Source: Acetobacter orleanensis
GTDB taxonomy: Bacteria > Pseudomonadota > Alphaproteobacteria > Acetobacterales > Acetobacteraceae
Direction: 5' to 3'
DNA: 64,000 nucleotides
Assembly: GCF_001581005.1 (NCBI RefSeq)
Contig: NZ_LHZV01000061.1
Location: forward strand, 62,001-126,000
The translations under genes and the position numbers were made by a program. The notes beneath the pieces were generated by a model that searched no databases, was not told the DNA's origin, and was given only the letters and a program-made list of their open reading frames with translations. Of the stretch, positions 46,044 to 53,473 are shown in pieces; the first letter of the stretch is position 1; each line of letters starts with the position of its first letter.

Positions 46044-46445
46044 ATGCCGGAGATCATGACTGCGCAAGCTCTACAAACAGAAGATACCGCACTTCGGGAC
46101 ATGAGTATCCTGATTGTGGAAGATCAGTTTCTGATCGCGATGGATGTTGAGCAAGCTCTGGCGGAACATGGCCTTACACAGGTGCGCACTGTTTCTTCTG
46201 TGCGTGAAGCCATGCAAGCAATCCGTAGCAAACGGCCTGACCTTGCCTTGCTTGACTTCAACCTTGGTGAGGAAACCTCCGCTGATATTGCGCAGGCATT
46301 GCATGAGGCCAATATTCCGTTCCTGTTTGCCACAGGCCACGCACGCCGTTCCATGATCCCCACGGAGTTTCAGGACGTCCCCGTTGTAAGAAAACCCTAT
46401 GCACCTGCCACCCTCATTCGAGAGATGGAAAAATTGATCGGCTGA
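46044..46445 (+). CDS. FAT-GUY-type single-domain response regulator
   Basis: A 133-residue protein that is only a receiver domain: ILIVEDQFLIAMDVE (acidic pocket), phospho-Asp in LALLDFNLGEETS, the switch segment PFLFATGHARR and Lys in VVRKPYAP. The FATG motif marks the FAT-GUY receivers of alphaproteobacteria (such as Sphingomonas SdrG and Caulobacter MrrA), which relay phosphate in the general stress response. The ATG at 46044 has AGGAGAAC upstream, and a stress-type promoter lies 50 bases before it. No kinase is adjacent; the nearest candidate is the HisKA_2 kinase at 28033-29832. Confidence 0.82.
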   Translation: MPEIMTAQALQTEDTALRDMSILIVEDQFLIAMDVEQALAEHGLTQVRTVSSVREAMQAIRSKRPDLALLDFNLGEETSADIAQALHEANIPFLFATGHARRSMIPTEFQDVPVVRKPYAPATLIREMEKLIG

Positions 46446-46454
46446 CCGCGCCTA

Positions 46455-47216
46455 TCAGGAACATAGATCCCACGGTACAGGAACACGCCCGATCCGCTGT
46501 GTCGAAACGTGATACACATCGCGCACCAACGGCTCCGCCAACACCTGTTCCGGCTCACCGTGAGCACGGACCGCACCGTTCTGCATCAGCACAAGCTTGT
46601 CACAAAAACGGGCTGCAAGTGCCAGATCATGCAGCACAATCACCACGGTCTTGCCATCCATCCGGGCGGCCTGTCGGAATAGAGACATCACCATGAGCGC
46701 ATGGGCCGGGTCCAGCGCCGCCACGGGCTCATCCGCCAGCAAAATCGGAGCATCCACACACAGCATCCGGCAGAGCGCCAGCCGCGCGAGTTCCCCGCCG
46801 GACAGGCGATGCGCGGGACGATCCGCACTCTCCGAGAGCCCTGTTTTTTGGAGTGCCTCAGTCACTTTAGGATGAGTGTAAGCAACACCGCCACTCTCTC
46901 CATGCGCCAGCCTGCCTAGAGCCGCCACATGGCGCACCGTCATGGGCGGTGGCCGCACAACCTCCTGCGGCATGAACGCAATCTGACGTGCCCGCCAGTG
47001 CGCGGGCGCTGCGAACAGATTTTGATCGCCAAGCCGAAGCTCCCCTGCATCCGGCATTTTCAAACCGGCCAGAAGGCGTAAGAGAGTGCTTTTTCCAGCA
47101 CCATTCGGGCCGATCAGCCCGAGCACAGTACCCTTCTGAACAGATAAGCTAACGGACCGCAGGATATGCTGACCGCTGAGAGACAAAGAAACATCCGATG
47201 CGTGTAGAGAAGTCAT
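46455..47216 (-). CDS. btuD: Cobalamin/Fe-chelate-type ABC transporter ATPase (BtuD-like)
   Basis: A 253-residue ATPase of the FecE/BtuD class: Walker A GPNGAGKSTLLRLLAG, signature LSGGELARLALCRML, Walker B ILLADEPVAALD and H-loop VIVLHDLALAARF. It overlaps the permease gene by 4 bases. The cobalamin riboswitch in front of the operon is the reason for assigning B12 rather than siderophore transport. Confidence 0.85.
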   Translation of the reverse strand: MTSLHASDVSLSLSGQHILRSVSLSVQKGTVLGLIGPNGAGKSTLLRLLAGLKMPDAGELRLGDQNLFAAPAHWRARQIAFMPQEVVRPPPMTVRHVAALGRLAHGESGGVAYTHPKVTEALQKTGLSESADRPAHRLSGGELARLALCRMLCVDAPILLADEPVAALDPAHALMVMSLFRQAARMDGKTVVIVLHDLALAARFCDKLVLMQNGAVRAHGEPEQVLAEPLVRDVYHVSTQRIGRVPVPWDLCS

Positions 47217-48220
47217 GCGCCGTCTTTCCGCAGTTTCAGCACACGATGAAAAAAGACAGGAGAGCCGACCAGAGCCGTTAGGACACCAAGCTGAAGTTCC
47301 GGCCCGGACGCTGTCATGCGCACGATATTATCCGCTACCAGCAGCAAAGCCGCCCCTCCCCAGAAGGATGGCCAGAGCAGGCGTGAAGGCTGATAGCCGG
47401 TCAGGCCACGCAGGAGATGCGGCACCACCAGCCCGACAAAGCCAATCGCGCCGGAAACCGCCACGCAGGACCCAACAGCCAGAGCCGTTCCCAGCACCAC
47501 GCGCATCTGCACACCGCGCCAGCCTGTCAGCATAAACCCCATGCTGGCCGCAACTTCTTCCCCCAGTGTCAGGGCATCCAGCGCGCGCCCTGTTGTCAGC
47601 ATCAGAATGATGCCTAAAACAGCACCGGGCAGACAGATGGCAACATCTGTAAAGGCTCTGTCCGTCAGTGACCCCATGAGCCAGTGCATGATTTCAAAAG
47701 AGGCATAAGGACTTGGGACCAGATTTAAGGTCAGTGCGGTCAGGGCTGCCGTAAATCCGCTGAGCGCTGCCCCAGCCAGCAGGAGTACCAGCACTCCGCC
47801 ATCCCCGACCAACAGCATCAACAATGCAACCGCCGCAAAAGCCCCGATCAACCCGCCAAGAGGAAGGGCCGCCAGAGAAAGCTGCATCAATCCGGTATAA
47901 AACACACACACGGCACCAAGTGCTGCACCGCCAGACACGCCCAAAATCCCGGGGTCAGCCAATGGGTTGCGCATATAGCCCTGCAAGGTTGCGCCAGAAA
48001 GACCGAGCACACCGCCAACCACAATCCCCAGCAATGCGCGCGGCAGACGCAACTGCTCCAGAATAATGGCACCTGCGGTATGACGCCCTGCAAGACTATC
48101 CTGAACAGCCTGCAGTCCGGCAATAGAACTTTCCCCATGCCAGAGAGACGCCACAAAGAGCGCCACGACACAGGCCGCCAGCCATAAGGAGAGGCCATGG
48201 CCCGGTTGGTGCTTGGTCAT
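47213..48220 (-). CDS. btuC: Cobalamin-type ABC transporter permease (BtuC-like)
   Basis: A 335-residue FecCD/BtuC permease with about ten membrane spans. Family marks are LPRALLGIVVGGVLGLSGATLQGYMRNPLADPGILGVSGGAALGA and the C-terminal VAVSGAIGFVGLVVPHLLRGLTG with the coupling Gly. It overlaps both neighbours by 4 bases (ATGA type), so the three subunits are translationally coupled. Confidence 0.87.
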   Translation of the reverse strand: MTKHQPGHGLSLWLAACVVALFVASLWHGESSIAGLQAVQDSLAGRHTAGAIILEQLRLPRALLGIVVGGVLGLSGATLQGYMRNPLADPGILGVSGGAALGAVCVFYTGLMQLSLAALPLGGLIGAFAAVALLMLLVGDGGVLVLLLAGAALSGFTAALTALTLNLVPSPYASFEIMHWLMGSLTDRAFTDVAICLPGAVLGIILMLTTGRALDALTLGEEVAASMGFMLTGWRGVQMRVVLGTALAVGSCVAVSGAIGFVGLVVPHLLRGLTGYQPSRLLWPSFWGGAALLLVADNIVRMTASGPELQLGVLTALVGSPVFFHRVLKLRKDGA

Positions 48221-49053
48221 CGAAAACTATCCAGTGCCGCACGGCTGGTTTTAAGGCGAGCAATGACATCCAGCGTTTGCGGCAGGCCGCACAACCATAA
48301 TCTGGCGGGAATGTCCGTTTTATGGGTTTCAGGAAAAGCATTCTGCAAAACAGGATTATCCAGCATGGATTGCGCGATGGAGTAGCCTTTTCCGGAACGG
48401 TCCAGAATAAGCAGATCAGGCGGGTGCGCTATCAGGTTTTCCAATGGAAGCCGGGCCATATGTCCTGCGCTCTTTCGCGCGGCATAGTTCTGGAAACCCG
48501 CATGACGCAGCACATCATCCGGCAGGCTGCCCGGCTGCGTCACAAAACCATTGGCGGCGTAGATGGCCGCAATGGGGCCATGTGGGTCTGAGAAACTGAT
48601 AGCTTTCAAACGCGCGCGAAAATCCGCCACAAGCTGTCTGCCACGCTCAGGCTCTCCAATGGCATCGGCAACGGTCATAATTTGTGCGGGAATGTCATCA
48701 AGCTTATCTGCTGGACGGAGAGTGACGACAGGCAGTCCTAATGTTCTGGCCACCTGCATGGCAACGCGGGCCGTATAAGTGCCACCCAGCACAAGATCGG
48801 GCCTATGGGCTACCACAGATTCGGCAGAAACACGTAACGTAGGGACCGTGCGGGCCTGCATGCAGAGCACGGAATTCTGGCAGTCACGCACCATAGGGCT
48901 TAAGCCTACGATGTTTTCTGGCCTTGCCAGCATGAGCACAAGCTCATCGGTGCAGAGATTAAGGGAGACAATCCGGTTTCTCGGCGCGGCCAGAGCCGCA
49001 TGTGGTCCATAGTTAAGCAACAAGGCCAGTAGAAAACACCATGCCTTCAGCAT
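48217..49053 (-). CDS. btuF: Periplasmic cobalamin-binding protein (BtuF-like)
   Basis: A 278-residue class III binding protein with signal peptide MLKAWCFLLALLLNYGPHAALAA. The mature part opens NRIVSLNLCTDELVLML, followed by VGLSPMVRD and the PDLVLGGTYTA segment; the second lobe includes ADAIGEPERGRQLVADF. Such proteins deliver cobalamin or related chelates to BtuCD. First gene of the operon, about 180 bases downstream of the cobalamin aptamer. No outer-membrane BtuB lies in the operon. Confidence 0.85.
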   Translation of the reverse strand: MLKAWCFLLALLLNYGPHAALAAPRNRIVSLNLCTDELVLMLARPENIVGLSPMVRDCQNSVLCMQARTVPTLRVSAESVVAHRPDLVLGGTYTARVAMQVARTLGLPVVTLRPADKLDDIPAQIMTVADAIGEPERGRQLVADFRARLKAISFSDPHGPIAAIYAANGFVTQPGSLPDDVLRHAGFQNYAARKSAGHMARLPLENLIAHPPDLLILDRSGKGYSIAQSMLDNPVLQNAFPETHKTDIPARLWLCGLPQTLDVIARLKTSRAALDSFR

Positions 49054-49231
49054 GTCGCACGCTCAAAAAAGATAGGAAACCCGAGAGACATAACGGCCTT
49101 TAATCTCGTGACACACTCACTCTGTCACCAGACCGTATCCCTACAGGTCAGCAGGATGCACGCGGAGTGCCCCTGCCCTGCAAACATACCTCTCAGATCA
49201 CCCCGTCTGACAGTATCCAGTCACGCTTTGC

Positions 49232-49408
49232 GGATGGCAGGTTTCCTGGCTTGCGGATCATCATGCCTGCGTCTGTCTTCCCAGCTTACCAGCCAGTGAC
49301 CCGCCCTTTTCAGGGCGCCCAACGCAGGCACTCACCGCTTACAGTTGCGGGGGCAGCCCGTGCTTTGAACACAAGGTTCGCACACGGTTCCCTTTTCAGT
49401 CTTCCCGT
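49232..49408 (-). promoter_or_regulatory. Cobalamin riboswitch
   Basis: Read leftward, all core elements are in order: GGGAACCGTGTGCGAACC (49394 region), GCTGCCCCCGCAACTGTAAG (49357-49336), GTCACTGGC with CTGGGAAG, and the B12 box AGCCAGGAAACCTGCC (49251-49236). Adenosyl- or other cobalamins bind such leaders and usually switch the gene off. The 180-base expression platform to btuF ends with GGGTTTCCTATCTTTTTT. Its GGTTTCCT (49081-49074) is exactly complementary to AGGAAACC of the B12 box and is followed by a U-run. Confidence 0.95.
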
Positions 49409-49457
49409 AGAAAGACCCCATCACACTTGCTTCACAGACCTCTAATCGCGTCCAGTG

Positions 49458-49838
49458 TCAAGAACGCGGTGCGAATGGCTCATGCAACGCACGACGTCGG
49501 ACACAGCGTGGCAGAAGTTTTTGCAGCATGCTCAGGGTTGCAGGTTCAGAAAGTCCGGTTTCATTGGAAAACTGAGTTAGCTCTTCCGGTGTAAAAAACT
49601 GCTTGATTTCAGCTTCCGTTGCGGGAGGAGCGTCGTCCTGCGCCTGCCAGTTACGAATAACCTGAATCATACCAGCAGCCGTTGCGCGCTGTTCCAGCTT
49701 ACTGGGTGCGTCCGGCTGCGGGACGGGCCCAAGCAGATCATTCAGAACGGAGAGCATGCCAGAAACATCCTGACTAGCTAACGTCATGAAGTCTCCAACC
49801 TGAGTAGCAGCTGATGTGAACTGTTCAGTAATTTTCAT
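49458..49838 (-). CDS. YidB-like (DUF937) protein
   Basis: A 126-residue protein starting MKITEQFTSAATQVGDF, with an AAGGTGG ribosome site. The C-terminal half, TEAEIKQFFTPEELTQFSNETGLSEPATLSMLQKLLPRCV, matches the YidB family pattern, in which a short helical repeat ends in a LLPxxV helix. The last 12 residues are an unusual basic tail (RRRALHEPFAPRS) in place of the Gly-rich or acidic end common in the family. Function unknown. It lies between the B12 leader and the glycosyltransferase cluster. Confidence 0.65.
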   Translation of the reverse strand: MKITEQFTSAATQVGDFMTLASQDVSGMLSVLNDLLGPVPQPDAPSKLEQRATAAGMIQVIRNWQAQDDAPPATEAEIKQFFTPEELTQFSNETGLSEPATLSMLQKLLPRCVRRRALHEPFAPRS

Positions 49839-50063
49839 GGGAACCACCTTGCCTCGGGGATTAGCAGAGCATCCATTACGTTCTTTGCCCCTGCCTTCCC
49901 AGATCGTTCTGCTTAACCAGATCAACTCTCTTCGCAGATAAAGACGGATGAGGGTCCTTGCAGGGGCTACTTATACAACGCCAGAAAGCCCACTACGGTG
50001 TCGCGTTACATGAGCTTTCACCAAAATGTGTTCCAAACCGGGAATAGAGCCGTGCTATTTCGC

Positions 50064-51125
50064 TCATACTCCCAGCAGAGCGCGCCAGAGAGATACCACA
50101 TGATCCCGGCTGAAAAACGCCATGCGGTCTTTCCCGTTGGTGGAAAAAGCCTGCCGCTTTTCCGGGTCTGCCATCAGGCTTAAAACTCCTTCCGCCAGAC
50201 CGACAATATCATCCTGCGGCACAAGAACACCGGTCTCGCCCGGCACAATAATCTCAGCCGGACCAGTTTCACAATCAAACGCCACAATCGGCACACCAAA
50301 CGCAGCCGCTTCCAGCAGGACCATGGGCAGGCCTTCAAAACGGGAGGAGGACGCCATCAACCCGGCCTGACCAAACAGAGCAGCCACATCTTTCTGTGCC
50401 GGTTGGATGCTGACGCGTTCAAGAGAGGCCGCCTGTTCTGCCAGCATGGCTTTTTGCGGGCCGTCACCCACAATCGTCAGGTGCCAGCCCGCAGATCGCG
50501 GGTCTTTTTCGACAAGCCTCCATGCCTGTAAAAGACGATCAAACCCCTTTTGCGCGCTGAGCCGCCCCAGCGCCAGCACCGTGCGGGCCGCAGTCTCATA
50601 GGGTTCCTGAGACACGGGAGGCGCCATATTGGGAATACAGTGCACCCGAGCACTGGGGCGTGCTTTCTGTTGCCAGATGCTCTGGTCCCGATGTGTCAAC
50701 GTGACAATATCATCGGCCCATTTCGCGGCGACAGCCCGCCCCCAACGGCGTTTCCTTTTTCCCAGATCGACGTTGTAGTTAAAATGTTCCCACACAATGC
50801 AGCGCACCCCGGCCAGTCTGGCCGCAGCCACCGCGTATAGAGCGTGTGTTGATTCCACAACAACCAGCGCCTCAAGCCGTCTTGCTTTTATCAGGCGATA
50901 AAGGCCGCCAATCAGTCTGGGTGCTGACCATAAAAGAGAAACATGCTGCGCGGATAAAATCTCCCGCTCAATACGCTCATCCAGAAAATAGGCAGGGGGG
51001 CCTTCGGAAACGACTTCTACCAGCGTGAGATCCGCGTAAGCCGCAAGCCCGTTCATGACAGCACAACAGGTGCGCTCGGTGCCACCCATCAACCCTATTG
51101 TGTGAATCACAAACCCTATGCGCAT
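50064..51125 (-). CDS. GT4-family glycosyltransferase
   Basis: A 353-residue GT-B fold enzyme starting MRIGFVIHTIGLMGGTERT; GAGG lies 10 bases before this ATG, so it is preferred to 51161. The donor-binding C-terminal half has VLALGRLSAQKGFDRLLQAW and FEGLPMVLLEAAAFGVPIVAFD, which carries the GT4 EX7E pattern. No membrane span is seen. Last gene of a leftward cluster with another GT4 gene, a GINT1-like gene and a radical SAM gene, probably making a surface glycan or glycolipid. Acceptor and sugar unknown. Confidence 0.88.
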   Translation of the reverse strand: MRIGFVIHTIGLMGGTERTCCAVMNGLAAYADLTLVEVVSEGPPAYFLDERIEREILSAQHVSLLWSAPRLIGGLYRLIKARRLEALVVVESTHALYAVAAARLAGVRCIVWEHFNYNVDLGKRKRRWGRAVAAKWADDIVTLTHRDQSIWQQKARPSARVHCIPNMAPPVSQEPYETAARTVLALGRLSAQKGFDRLLQAWRLVEKDPRSAGWHLTIVGDGPQKAMLAEQAASLERVSIQPAQKDVAALFGQAGLMASSSRFEGLPMVLLEAAAFGVPIVAFDCETGPAEIIVPGETGVLVPQDDIVGLAEGVLSLMADPEKRQAFSTNGKDRMAFFSRDHVVSLWRALLGV

Positions 51126-51172
51126 TTCAGCGTCCTCTGAATTCAATGCATCCATACGCATTTTAAAATATT

Positions 51173-52300
51173 CTAATTCTGCCGTGCTTTTTCAAGTAAA
51201 TCTGACATCAGAAAAAGATAGGCCTGTCCTCCGGCATCAATAAAAAACGGTCTGACAGCATTAGCCAGCCTTTGGCTATCTGGGGCAGGTGTTCCCAACA
51301 CACCACACATTGCACGCGCAAGAGCTGAACAATCGCCAACCGGCACAACATGCACAGCCTCGGAACAACTTACAAAATCGCGGGCGGCCGGGGTGCAGGC
51401 CGTTGTAATAACCTGCCGACCAGCGGCAAGGGCTTCCAGAATAACCGCGCCATATCCCTCCCGACGAGAAGACAGCACAAACAGGCGCGCATCATCCAAA
51501 TAAGGCCGGATATCCGTCACATATCCTGTCAGCCGAACTTTATCCTGCACACCGTTACGAGCCGCAAGATCAAGCAAAGCCTGATAGTCAGGCCCAGCCC
51601 CACAAATAGTAAGCGTTGCTGCGGGATATTTTTTTGCAACAGCAGCAAAGGCTGAAATGAGGAGGTCAAACCCCTTGGCGTGTGTCAGTCTGCCTGCGGC
51701 CAAGATATTCAAGCATGCCTTTTTTGGCATTTTCGGTGTAGGCAGAGTTGAGCAGAGTGCTGGCAAAGGAATAACCTCTGCCACCGCACGCCGGAACAGA
51801 CTGTTAGCCTCCGCTGCCGTTGTGCAATCAAGAGCAATAAGTTTGTCTGATTTGCGCAGCAGGAAGCGCATACGCGCGTTAAATATTTTCTGAGCCCATG
51901 CGGAACGGCCGGGCTTATAAATTGGTGAGCTGATCTGTGTCAGAATAACCGGACGTATTCTCGCAGGAAGCTTGCCGAGTTGGTAGGCGACAGGCCAGTG
52001 ATAATTCCCCGGCACAAAACAGGCGTTCACTGGGTTTTGCTGAAAATAATGAGCGGCCAGTCTAGCTAGATGCCGCATGGAAGATGCGGAACGACAAACA
52101 GGGTCTGGCGCAATCACCAGCCTGACTGTCGGCTCCAGCAAATTCCGCATTTCACCCTCACCTGCCCCGGCAAAAATAACAACCGGATGGCCTTGGTGAG
52201 CCCAGTAGTTGGCAAGGCGAATGGCAATACGTTCGGACCCACCAAATACGAAATCATGGATAACAATACCAATCGAAAAGGTATTTTTGTTTATAAGCAT
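51173..52300 (-). CDS. GT4-family glycosyltransferase
   Basis: A 375-residue retaining glycosyltransferase: N-terminal FSIGIVIHDFVFGGSERIAIRLA (acceptor lobe), C-terminal NILAAGRLTHAKGFDLLI, DKVRLTGYV and SSRREGYGAVILEALAAGRQV with the EX7E pair. It overlaps the 3' end of the GINT1-like gene upstream by 10 bases and is followed 47 bases later by the second GT4 gene. The protein is cytosolic. The region between Ile/Val-rich strands is rich in Ala, and codon choice looks like that of its neighbours. Confidence 0.88.
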   Translation of the reverse strand: MLINKNTFSIGIVIHDFVFGGSERIAIRLANYWAHQGHPVVIFAGAGEGEMRNLLEPTVRLVIAPDPVCRSASSMRHLARLAAHYFQQNPVNACFVPGNYHWPVAYQLGKLPARIRPVILTQISSPIYKPGRSAWAQKIFNARMRFLLRKSDKLIALDCTTAAEANSLFRRAVAEVIPLPALCSTLPTPKMPKKACLNILAAGRLTHAKGFDLLISAFAAVAKKYPAATLTICGAGPDYQALLDLAARNGVQDKVRLTGYVTDIRPYLDDARLFVLSSRREGYGAVILEALAAGRQVITTACTPAARDFVSCSEAVHVVPVGDCSALARAMCGVLGTPAPDSQRLANAVRPFFIDAGGQAYLFLMSDLLEKARQN

Positions 52301-53202
52301 TTTTTTCGTAAAATTTTTCTGGTTTCCCGTATGAGTTCAATGGACAGTCCATGAGCAGACAGTTCTGTCCGTTTGACATCAAACAGCGTCACAGGTCCAA
52401 CAGCGGCAAGCGTATGCATGCCTTCTGTGTACGGTGTAAACTCGTTGGAAATTCCGATTTTGGCTCCTGCATGCGTTACAACCCGATCCGGCGTCAGCAC
52501 TTCAAACCATAAAGGCCTGACAGCCCCCCCATAAGTCCATGAACAATCCTGCACAGGCAGCATAACCTGCCCATTGATAAGCTGTGGGGTGCCTCCGGGC
52601 CGGGTGCTCGCAGAGTCCAGACGCACCGGGTTATTGGGGTGGCGTGTCCAAGGGCCGCTTAACCCCGGAGCAAACGCCAGATGCAACTCGCCCACGGGTT
52701 TAGGCGGCTTGCAGGCCGGTGTATAAAAAAGCCACCATAAACCCTCGTGAAAGAACGGGGTCGCATCGACGGCAATATCTGGCCCGAGATCAGGAACATA
52801 TGCAGCTTCCCATACATCGGGGAAGGACACTGCACGATACAGGGTCAATTTGCCTGAGTGATAGGCTTCCGGCAGCATCCAGATTTCGCCTTCAGCTTCA
52901 AACACATAAGGGTATGACAGGTGCCACGGCTCGGAAAGCGCGATACGACGCTCTAAAAATTTGAAAAACTTATCATACAGTAGAACTTCTATAATACCGT
53001 GCCGAGTACGGTAGTCATAGGTCTCAACAAAAACGTAAAGAACGTCATTTTTCCAGAACCCAAAGGGGTCTGCCAGAAACTGGAAAGACTTCATACCGGG
53101 AAGCCATGTGACAGTCTCCGCCTTTACATGCCCCTCTTCAATAATGGCATCCAAAGGCTTATCAGCAATCCCAACACGCCATATATCTTTACGTAGGCCC
53201 AA
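52291..53202 (-). CDS. GINT1-like five-bladed beta-propeller protein
   Basis: A 303-residue protein similar to the N-terminal domain of glucosamine inositolphosphorylceramide transferase 1. Features: FQFLADPFGFWKNDVLYVFVETYDYR near residue 40, WHLSYPYVFEAEGEIWMLPEAYHSG and ATPFFHEGLWWLFYTPA, repeated aromatic-acidic strands typical of a GH43-like five-bladed propeller. In plants this domain belongs to sphingolipid glycosyltransferases; in bacteria its role is unclear and it may bind or transfer sugars. The start is TTG 53202 with AAAAGG upstream. It overlaps the next GT4 gene. Confidence 0.7.
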   Translation of the reverse strand: MGLRKDIWRVGIADKPLDAIIEEGHVKAETVTWLPGMKSFQFLADPFGFWKNDVLYVFVETYDYRTRHGIIEVLLYDKFFKFLERRIALSEPWHLSYPYVFEAEGEIWMLPEAYHSGKLTLYRAVSFPDVWEAAYVPDLGPDIAVDATPFFHEGLWWLFYTPACKPPKPVGELHLAFAPGLSGPWTRHPNNPVRLDSASTRPGGTPQLINGQVMLPVQDCSWTYGGAVRPLWFEVLTPDRVVTHAGAKIGISNEFTPYTEGMHTLAAVGPVTLFDVKRTELSAHGLSIELIRETRKILRKKCL

Positions 53203-53473
53203 TTAAAAACCTTTTACATTGAAGGGGCTGAAAGGATTTTTTCTCGAACAATTTATAATGGCAGCCTGTCTTTTTATCAAGATCAGCGTTGAAAAGAGCA
53301 CGCTCCCTATGTGGGAGAGGTATCCTCAAGCATGTCTCTCAGAGACTTGAAACGCGTAAACAGAATATGCCCGTTCGTTGGTAAGGCAACTGATCAAAAG
53401 CCTCTGTCTTTGTTCAAGCATCTAATTTTTCGTTGCGGACCTTATCAAGGGCCTCGTAGCGCCATTGTCGGTA
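53203..53473. other. Spacer with no recognisable gene
   Basis: About 270 bases between the radical SAM and GINT1-like genes, more AT-rich than the genes. The minus strand just after the radical SAM stop reads like a broken coding remnant (YEALDKVRNEKL then a stop), and a 75-codon plus-strand frame (53311-53538) has no likeness I can name. It may hold the promoter for the glycosyltransferase genes. Confidence 0.4.
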
